A stretch of 11,779 bases of DNA from Verrucomicrobiota bacterium (GTDB lineage: Bacteria > Verrucomicrobiota > Verrucomicrobiia > Opitutales > Opitutaceae), in NCBI GenBank assembly GCA_023386835.1, contig JAEWIY010000130.1, positions 1 through 11,779 of the forward strand, read 5' to 3'. The number at the start of each line of letters is the position of its first letter. Position 1 is the first letter of the stretch. Below the pieces are notes generated by a model that was not told the origin of the DNA, did no database searches, and worked only from the letters and a program-made list of their open reading frames with translations. Positions 6,828-11,779 of the stretch are shown here, in pieces. The translations under genes and the position numbers were made by a program.

Positions 6828-6887
6828 GGGGCAGGGCGTGCTGGCTTTTGCGCGCCGTTGATCCGTTAGTCACAATCAGTGAACCTC

Positions 6888-8108
6888 ATGACGTCTCCGA
6901 CCCTTGTCCGGACCAATACGGCTGAACTCTACGACGCCCACGTGTTGAAGAACTACGCGCGGGCCCCGTTGACGTTGGTCCGTGGCCGCGGCGCCCAGGT
7001 TTGGGATGACGCCGGGCGGGTGTATTTGGATTTCACGTCCGGCATTGCCGTGAGTGCGCTCGGGCACTGTCACCCGCACTGGGTTGCGGCGATTCAGCGA
7101 CAGGCGGGGGAACTCATTCATACGAGTAACCTCTTCCGGCATCCCAACCAGGGTGAACTGGCGCGGCGGCTCGTCGGTTATGCCGGGCCGGGGCGCGTCT
7201 TTTTCTGCAACAGCGGCGCCGAAGCCAACGAGGCGCTGCTGAAACTCGCGCGGTTGCACGGCATGCGGAAGGCGGGTGGAGAAGAAGGCAAATGTTTCAA
7301 GGTGCTGTGCGCCGAGCAGGCGTTCCACGGCCGCACGTTCGGCGGGATGAGCGCGACGCCGCAGGAGAAAATCCAAAAGGGCTTCCGGCCGCTCGTCCCG
7401 GGCTTTGCCTTTGGTCGGATGAACGACCTGGCGAGCTTTGAGCAGCTGGTCGACGACTCCACCTGCGCGATCTTTCTCGAGACGATCCAGGGGGAGGGTG
7501 GTATCCATGCGGCCACGACGGAGTTCCTGGTCGGGGTGCGCGAACTTTGCCGCCGGCACAACCTGCTCCTGCTGCTCGATGAGGTGCAGTGCGGCATTGG
7601 TCGGACGGGCACGTTCTTCGCCTTTGAGCAGGCGGGCATCCGCCCGGACGCGATCGGGATGGCCAAGGGCCTGGGCGGTGGTTTCCCGATTGGTGCAATG
7701 TGGGTCAGCGAACCGGCGGCCGAACTTTTCCAACCCGGCATGCATGGCACGACGTTTGGTGGCACCCCGCTCGCCTGTGCCGCCGGACTCGCGGTGCTCG
7801 ACGTGATCGAACGGGAAGGGCTGCTGGCGCGCGTGCGGCAGAACAGTGGACCGTGGTTGGCCGAACTTCGGCGGTTGGCGGAGCGTTTTCCGAGCCAGCT
7901 GAAGTCGGTGCGTGGCGTCGGCTACCTGGTCGGCCTGCAGATGGCCGGTGATGTGGCGGCGTATCTGACGGCGTTCCGTGAGGCCGGTTTGCTGGCGCCG
8001 GTGGCGGGCGGCAATGTCATCCGGCTGCTCCCGCCGTTAACGGCGACGCCGGACGAACTCGGTCGATCGGTCCAGATCATCGAGTCCGTTTTGGCGACGC
8101 GGAACTGA
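6888..8108 (+). CDS. argD: Acetylornithine aminotransferase
   Basis: PLP-dependent class III aminotransferase that turns N-acetylglutamate semialdehyde into N-acetylornithine with glutamate as donor; enzymes of this type often also act in lysine synthesis. With the ATG at 6888 it is 406 aa, normal for ArgD. Seen: GRVYLDFTSGIAVSALGHCHP, FFCNSGAEANEAL (105-117) that binds the PLP phosphate, the Asp231 motif LLLDEVQCGIGRTG, and the Schiff-base Lys260 in GMAKGLGGGFPIGAM. The C-terminal domain has GVGYLVGLQM and NVIRLLPPLTAT. A GTG at 6879 in the same frame would add only MNL. I prefer the ATG because its preceding CCTC resembles the pyrimidine context of other starts here. It lies 60 bases after argB and 112 before argF. 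Confidence 0.97.
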   Translation: MTSPTLVRTNTAELYDAHVLKNYARAPLTLVRGRGAQVWDDAGRVYLDFTSGIAVSALGHCHPHWVAAIQRQAGELIHTSNLFRHPNQGELARRLVGYAGPGRVFFCNSGAEANEALLKLARLHGMRKAGGEEGKCFKVLCAEQAFHGRTFGGMSATPQEKIQKGFRPLVPGFAFGRMNDLASFEQLVDDSTCAIFLETIQGEGGIHAATTEFLVGVRELCRRHNLLLLLDEVQCGIGRTGTFFAFEQAGIRPDAIGMAKGLGGGFPIGAMWVSEPAAELFQPGMHGTTFGGTPLACAAGLAVLDVIEREGLLARVRQNSGPWLAELRRLAERFPSQLKSVRGVGYLVGLQMAGDVAAYLTAFREAGLLAPVAGGNVIRLLPPLTATPDELGRSVQIIESVLATRN

Positions 8109-8152
8109 GCCGGCCGCTCCGACCGACCGGTCGTCCAGACGCTGCTGGCGTG

Positions 8153-8175
8153 GCGCGTGCTTTGCCGCGTTTTTT
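8153..8175 (+). terminator. Weak terminator- or attenuator-like hairpin between argD and argF
   Basis: GCGCG (8153-8157) can pair with CGCGT (8166-8170), extended by two G-C pairs across a bulged T around a TTT loop, and is followed by six T (8170-8175). The stem is short. The 112-base argD-argF gap (8109-8220) also holds a CGACC/GGTCG hairpin near 8120-8133. It may cut transcription between argD and argF in part. Confidence 0.3.
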
Positions 8176-8220
8176 GCTCTCGTCGCTGTTGCGTAAAAAC
8201 CTTAACTCTCCGCGCTTCCC

Positions 8221-9168
8221 ATGAAGCACTTCCTCAAAGAGACGGACTTCCGGCGGCATGAAGTGGCGGAAGTTTTCGCGCTGGCCGCCGACCTCAAGCG
8301 GAAGCGGGGGAGGCACACGCCTCCGGTGCTGGCGCAGCAGACGTGGGCGCTGATTTTCTCCAAATCCAGCACGCGCACGCGGGTTTCCTTTGAAGTCGGC
8401 ATCCACGAGCTGGGCGGCAATCCGCTTTTTCTCAACCGCAACGACATCCAGATCGGGCGCGGCGAATCGATCGAAGACACCGCGCGTGTATTGTCCCGGT
8501 TCGTACACGGGCTGATCGTGCGCACGTTTGATCACTCGGAGGTGGAGCGTCTCGCCGCGGCGGGCAGCATCCCCGTGATCAACGCACTGACGGACTTCCT
8601 GCATCCCTGCCAAATCTACGCCGATGCGTTCACCATGGCTGAACGCTGGGCCCTCGGCACCGGCCAGTTCCTGCCTTCGCTGCAGGGGCGCACCGTCGCG
8701 TTCTTGGGCGACACGGCCTGCAACATGGCCAACTCGTGGATGCTCGGCGCGGGTCACTTCGGCATGAAGGTAAAGCTCGCCGGACCGGCGGAGTTTGCGC
8801 CGGGCCCGGAAATCAAGGCGCTGCTCGCGCGTGAAGGTTTCACGGACTGTTACGAGTTCACCACCGATGCCCGCGAAGCGGTGCGCGGCGCGGACGTCGT
8901 GTACACCGACGTCTGGGTAAGCATGGGCAAGGAGGAGGAGAGTCAGCAGCGCCTCGCCCAGATGGCTCCGTACCAGGTGACGGAGGAACTCTTCGCCCTG
9001 GCGAAGCCCGAGGCGTTTTTTATGCACTGCCTGCCGGCGCACGCCGACGAGGAAGTGACCCAAGGCGTTCTCAACAACCCGCGCTCCATCATCTTTGACC
9101 AGGCCGAGAACCGCCTCCACGTTCAAAAGGCCATCATGTCCGTGCTCGCGCAGACGGCCCGCCCCTAA
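8221..9168 (+). CDS. argF: Ornithine carbamoyltransferase
   Basis: Makes citrulline from ornithine and carbamoyl phosphate. The 315-aa chain holds the carbamoyl-phosphate site STRTR (50-54), HPCQ (128-131) and HCLPA (269-273), plus FMHCLPAHADEEV. The ornithine-binding loop is DVWVSMGKEEE with SMG at 234-236. That loop marks a true ornithine enzyme rather than the acetyl- or succinylornithine transcarbamylases of some bacteria, which agrees with ArgJ delivering free ornithine. The second-domain motif reads FLGDTACNMANS (161-172), where many OTCases have GDGNNVANS, a mild change. The bases before the ATG are TCCGCGCTTCCC, with no SD. It starts 112 bases after argD, past a weak terminator-like hairpin, and ends 46 bases before argG, so it may have its own promoter; I did not find a clear one. 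Confidence 0.97.
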   Translation: MKHFLKETDFRRHEVAEVFALAADLKRKRGRHTPPVLAQQTWALIFSKSSTRTRVSFEVGIHELGGNPLFLNRNDIQIGRGESIEDTARVLSRFVHGLIVRTFDHSEVERLAAAGSIPVINALTDFLHPCQIYADAFTMAERWALGTGQFLPSLQGRTVAFLGDTACNMANSWMLGAGHFGMKVKLAGPAEFAPGPEIKALLAREGFTDCYEFTTDAREAVRGADVVYTDVWVSMGKEEESQQRLAQMAPYQVTEELFALAKPEAFFMHCLPAHADEEVTQGVLNNPRSIIFDQAENRLHVQKAIMSVLAQTARP

Positions 9169-9214
9169 CCGCGCCGCATTCACCCTTCCCTCGCTCACTC
9201 AGTCCTTTTTCTTC

Positions 9215-10441
9215 ATGAAGATCGTCCTCGCATACTCCGGTGGCCTCGACACGTCGGTCATCGTCAAGTGGCTCAAGGAAACGTACCAGGCGGAGATCGT
9301 CACCTTCGCCGCGGACATTGGCCAGGAGGAGGAGCTCAAGGGGCTGCCGCAAAAGGCGCGCCGCACCGGAGCCTCGAAGCATTACACGCTCGACCTGGTC
9401 GAGGAGTTTGCCCGCGACTTCATCTACCCGATGATCCGCGCCAACGCGATCTACGAGGGCCAGTACTACCTCGGCACCTCCATCGCGCGGCCCTTGATCG
9501 CCAAGGCGCAGGTGGAAATCGCGCAGAAGGAGCGGGCGGATACCGTTGCCCACGGCGCCACGGGCAAGGGTAACGACCAGTGCCGCTTCGAACTGACGTA
9601 CATGGCGCTCGCGCCGCAGCTGGAGATCATCGCGCCGTGGAAGTTGGAGAACTTCCGCGAAGAGTTTCCCGGTCGCGCTGAGATGATCGCGTACTGCCAG
9701 AAACACCGGATTCCCGTCGAGGCGTCGTTGAAAAAGCCCTACTCGATGGATCGAAACCTCCTGCACATCTCGTACGAGGCCGGCATTCTGGAGGATCCGT
9801 GGTTTGATCCGACCACGAAGGCCAACCGTGACATGTTCAAGCTGTCGGTTTCGCCGGAAGACGCGCCGGACCGCGCGGAGTACGTCGAACTCGATTTCGA
9901 GAAGGGCAATTGCGTCGCGGTCAACGGCAAGAAGCTGTCGCCCGGTGGCGTGCTGAAGGTCTTGAACAAGCTCGGCGGCAAGCACGGCATCGGCCGCGTC
10001 GACCTCGTCGAGAACCGTTTTGTCGGCATGAAGTCGCGCGGCGTGTACGAGACGCCGGGCGGCACGATTCTGATGCATGCCCACCGCCAGGTGGAGTCGT
10101 TGACGATGGACCGTGAGGTCATGCACCTGCGCGACTCGCTGATCCCGAAGTACGCAGAATTGGTTTACTACGGCTTCTGGTTCGCCCCGGAGCGCGAGGC
10201 GCTGCAGGCGCTCGTCGACGAAAGCCAGAAGTTCGTCACTGGCACGGTGCGGTTGAAGCTCTACAAGGGCAACGTCATCACCTGCGGCCGGAAGTCGAAG
10301 TACTCGCTCTACGATCCGCACATCGCGTCAATGGAAGGCGTGAAGAGCTGGTACAACCAGAGTGACTCAACCGGCTTCATCCGCCTCAACGGCCTGCGCC
10401 TGCGGGCACGCCGGATCGCGCAGGGCAAGCCGAAGACCTGA
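9215..10441 (+). CDS. argG: Argininosuccinate synthase
   Basis: Joins citrulline and aspartate with ATP to give argininosuccinate, the next-to-last step to arginine. At 408 aa it is of the common bacterial size. The N-terminal P-loop-like ATP motif AYSGGLDTS (5-13) follows the first residues directly. Other family marks are YYLGTSIARPLIAK, HGATGKGNDQCRFE, SLKKPYSMDRNLLHISYEAG and GRVDLVENRFVGMKSRGVYETPGG (seen as GRVDLVENR then KSRGVYETPGG). A longer frame opens at 9095, but its 40 extra residues lie within argF and after its stop and look like nothing in the family, so I take the ATG at 9215. The 12 bases before it are all pyrimidines (TCCTTTTTCTTC), without SD. It is the last recognised gene of the arginine run and is followed by a strong hairpin. 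Confidence 0.99.
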   Translation: MKIVLAYSGGLDTSVIVKWLKETYQAEIVTFAADIGQEEELKGLPQKARRTGASKHYTLDLVEEFARDFIYPMIRANAIYEGQYYLGTSIARPLIAKAQVEIAQKERADTVAHGATGKGNDQCRFELTYMALAPQLEIIAPWKLENFREEFPGRAEMIAYCQKHRIPVEASLKKPYSMDRNLLHISYEAGILEDPWFDPTTKANRDMFKLSVSPEDAPDRAEYVELDFEKGNCVAVNGKKLSPGGVLKVLNKLGGKHGIGRVDLVENRFVGMKSRGVYETPGGTILMHAHRQVESLTMDREVMHLRDSLIPKYAELVYYGFWFAPEREALQALVDESQKFVTGTVRLKLYKGNVITCGRKSKYSLYDPHIASMEGVKSWYNQSDSTGFIRLNGLRLRARRIAQGKPKT

Positions 10442-10467
10442 TCACGGGCGGAGCGGGGTGGGGGACG

Positions 10468-10505
10468 GCGAGGTCTGGCTCGACGCCGGACCTCGCGCCT
10501 GTTTA
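10468..10505 (+). terminator. Strong hairpin after argG, probable terminator
   Basis: GCGAGGTCTGGC (10468-10479) pairs with GCCGGACCTCGC (10485-10496) with one T-G wobble and a five-base loop. The T-run after it is poor (CTGTTT, 10499-10504). The stem is strong and placed 27 bases after the argG stop, so it probably ends or trims the argG transcript, though it could also be an RNA-stability element. Confidence 0.55.
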
Positions 10506-10529
10506 GGCTCGGAGCAACCCCCGCTCCCC

Positions 10530-10757
10530 ATGACGATCTGGAAGATCGAAATCACCGAGCCGCACAGCGGCGAACTCGGCGAGGCCGTGATCCACGACGA
10601 TCACGGCTTTGCCATGGAAGAGTACACCTACCCTGCCGGAAGCCAGCTGGAGGTGGGTGTTCACACCACGGACGACGAGCACTGGCACATCTTCACCGAC
10701 TTCGATTCCGGGCATCGGTTTAAGATCCCGCCCTCGCGCTACCGCCGATTGGCGTGA
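10530..10757 (+). CDS. Small acidic His-rich hypothetical protein
   Basis: I do not recognise this 75-aa protein. It begins MTIWKIEITEP and holds 14 Asp/Glu and seven His. Two clusters, HDDH (22-25) and DDEHWH (48-53), could bind a metal, which is only a suggestion from composition. Five of its six basic residues lie in the last 13 positions (RFKIPPSRYRRLA), making an acidic body with a basic tail. No signal peptide or membrane segment is seen, so it is likely cytosolic. The beta-like alternation (KIEITE, QLEVGVHT, HWHIFTDF) suggests a small beta fold. The ATG at 10530 is preceded by CCCCCGCTCCCC, with no SD in range but the same pyrimidine context as neighbouring genes, which supports both the gene and its start. 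A longer frame from 10362 runs back into argG and is not used. It lies 88 bases after argG, past the hairpin. Confidence 0.7.
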   Translation: MTIWKIEITEPHSGELGEAVIHDDHGFAMEEYTYPAGSQLEVGVHTTDDEHWHIFTDFDSGHRFKIPPSRYRRLA

Positions 10758-10900
10758 CCTCCCGCTGATGCGATAGCGTCGGCTAGAGAATACCCGTTCC
10801 CCCTGCGCGGCCCGCTCCGTATCGACCGGCTCCTGAGGCTGGGCAGCCGTTTCGGACGCTTACTGGGCAGACACGCCTGGCACCTCCTGAGGGTGCAGGC

Positions 10901-10910
10901 TCAACGTTGA
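10901..10910. promoter_or_regulatory. 10-bp palindrome upstream of uxaC, possible operator
   Basis: TCAACGTTGA is a perfect palindrome centred on CG, the general form of LacI/GalR-family operators. It lies 58 bases before the uxaC ATG, in a 211-base gap (10758-10968) that otherwise holds only short direct repeats (CTCCTGAGG at 10830 and 10884, CTGGGCAG at 10839 and 10863) and no clear promoter. The regulatory role is inferred from shape and position. Confidence 0.3.
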
Positions 10911-10968
10911 ACCGGCGGACGTTTGCGGAGTCGGAACCCGCGGCGCACGGTCCAGCACTCGCTTTGCC

Positions 10969-11779
10969 ATGCCTGCCGCCGCCCCGTTCCTGCACGACGA
11001 TTTCCTCCTGACCACCGAGTGGTCGCGCCTGCTGTATCATCAGTATGCGCAGCCGCAGCCGATCTTCGATTACCACTGCCACCTGCCGCCGGAGCAGATC
11101 GCGAGCAATCACGCGTTCGAAGACCTGACGGCCATCTGGCTCGCCGGTGATCACTACAAGTGGCGGGCGCTGCGCACCAACGGGGTGAACGAAGACCTGA
11201 TCACCGGGTCCTCCACCACGGCTTACGACAAGTTCTTGGCATACGCGCGCACGGTGCCACACACCGTGCGTAATCCGCTGCACCACTGGTCGCATCTCGA
11301 GCTGCGGCGATACTTCGGCGTCAATCTTCTGATCAACGAAGCCAATGCCCCACAGATCTGGGCCCAGGCCAACGAACGGCTGCGCACGCCTGAACTGCGC
11401 ACGCATGGGATTCTGAATACGTTTAAGGTCGCAGTCGTCTGCACGACGGATGACCCGGTGGACGACCTTGCGCATCACCAGGCCATCGCGAAGTCCGCGC
11501 TGCCCACGCGGGTGTATCCCACCTTCCGCCCCGACAAGGCCCTCTCGGTCAACGCCCCGTCGATCTTCAACGCTTGGTGCGCCCAGTTGGAGCAACGCTC
11601 CGGCATCGAGGTGCGGGATCTGCCGAGCTTTCTTGACGCAATCAAGCAGCGCCACGACTTCTTCCACTCGCTCGGTGGGCGCTTGTCCGACAACGGCATG
11701 GAGGCCATCCCGGACACCGACTGCACCGAAAAGGAGGCGGCGGAGATCTTCGCCGCGGCGCGCCGCGGGCCCGCTGCAG
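10969..11779 (+). CDS. uxaC: Glucuronate isomerase (uronate isomerase), C-terminal part beyond window edge
   Basis: Converts D-glucuronate to fructuronate and D-galacturonate to tagaturonate, the first step in breaking down sugar acids from pectin and other polysaccharides. The 270 visible residues match E. coli UxaC (470 aa) closely from the start: DDFLLTTEWSRLLYH (10-24), then PIFDYHCHLPPEQIA (31-45) with the metal-binding His36 and His38, WLAGDHYKWRALRTNGV, TVPHTVRNPLHHWSHLELRRYFG, and CTTDDPVDDLAHH, PTFRPDKA further on. The right window edge cuts it, so about 200 residues are missing; within view the frame is intact. Its ATG follows CACTCGCTTTGCC, without SD. The gene is functionally unrelated to the arginine cluster, and the 211-base gap suggests its own promoter and sugar-acid control. 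Other uronate genes may lie to the right. Confidence 0.97.
   Translation, partial: MPAAAPFLHDDFLLTTEWSRLLYHQYAQPQPIFDYHCHLPPEQIASNHAFEDLTAIWLAGDHYKWRALRTNGVNEDLITGSSTTAYDKFLAYARTVPHTVRNPLHHWSHLELRRYFGVNLLINEANAPQIWAQANERLRTPELRTHGILNTFKVAVVCTTDDPVDDLAHHQAIAKSALPTRVYPTFRPDKALSVNAPSIFNAWCAQLEQRSGIEVRDLPSFLDAIKQRHDFFHSLGGRLSDNGMEAIPDTDCTEKEAAEIFAAARRGPAA

Noticed and set aside
9095..9214. N-terminal extension of argG from an upstream ATG
   Set aside because: The extra 40 residues are Arg/Pro/Ser-rich, overlap argF, and are absent from the family, whose N-terminus starts just before the SGGLDTS motif at the ATG I use.
8077..10321. Long minus-strand frames (373 and 395 codons) opposite argF and argG
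   Set aside because: Both are antisense shadows of highly conserved enzymes, without recognisable domains.
10783..11667. 294-codon minus-strand frame opposite the 75-aa gene gap and uxaC
   Set aside because: uxaC is unmistakable on the plus strand and covers most of it.
1..11779. Hidden mobile element, CRISPR array, phage remnant or defence system
   Set aside because: No spaced repeats, terminal inverted repeats, transposase-, integrase- or nuclease-like proteins were seen, and nearly all the DNA is taken by housekeeping genes of similar base composition.

Overview
This is an 11.8-kb GC-rich window of ordinary bacterial chromosome with dense housekeeping genes on both strands. I saw no mobile element, CRISPR array, tRNA or rRNA. 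The gene set, the rarity of Shine-Dalgarno (SD) sequences, a Gcw_chp/TorF-type outer-membrane protein and a uronate isomerase fit a Gram-negative bacterium. My best guess is Verrucomicrobiota, perhaps Opitutaceae, but that rests on general resemblance and not on a search.

Left part, minus strand (1-2377): a tight operon read right to left. It holds a DUF423 membrane protein, an E. coli-type CCA tRNA nucleotidyltransferase with an HD domain (TGATG stop/start overlap), and transaldolase, which runs off the left edge. Facing away from it is a secreted beta-barrel protein of the TorF/Gcw_chp family (2549-3226), with a candidate promoter, a 12-bp palindrome and a strong terminator.

Middle (3312-4248): the conserved rplM-rpsI pair (L13, S9), with a consensus -35 box upstream and a strong terminator downstream. 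The room between the preceding terminator and the rplM ATG is so small that the mRNA leader must be very short.

Right part (4371-10441): an arginine biosynthesis cluster. argJ is on the minus strand. Diverging from it on the plus strand are an undescribed 54-codon ORF that overlaps the argB start by 4 bp, then argB, argD, argF and argG. Together these cover N-acetylglutamate formation/ornithine release (ArgJ), phosphorylation (ArgB), transamination (ArgD), citrulline formation (ArgF) and argininosuccinate formation (ArgG). argC and argH are not in the window. The ArgB shows the long N-terminal helix of arginine-inhibited enzymes, as expected for an ArgJ-based cyclic pathway.

Right end: a 75-aa acidic, His-rich orphan protein (10530-10757), a 211-bp intergenic region with a 10-bp palindrome, and the first 270 residues of glucuronate isomerase (uxaC), cut by the window edge.

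Nothing here amounts to a clear new system. The best leads are the small ORF coupled to argB, the lack of SD sites with pyrimidine-rich tracts just before the ATG of most plus-strand genes, the near-leaderless rplM transcript, and an ArgJ with several altered signature motifs.
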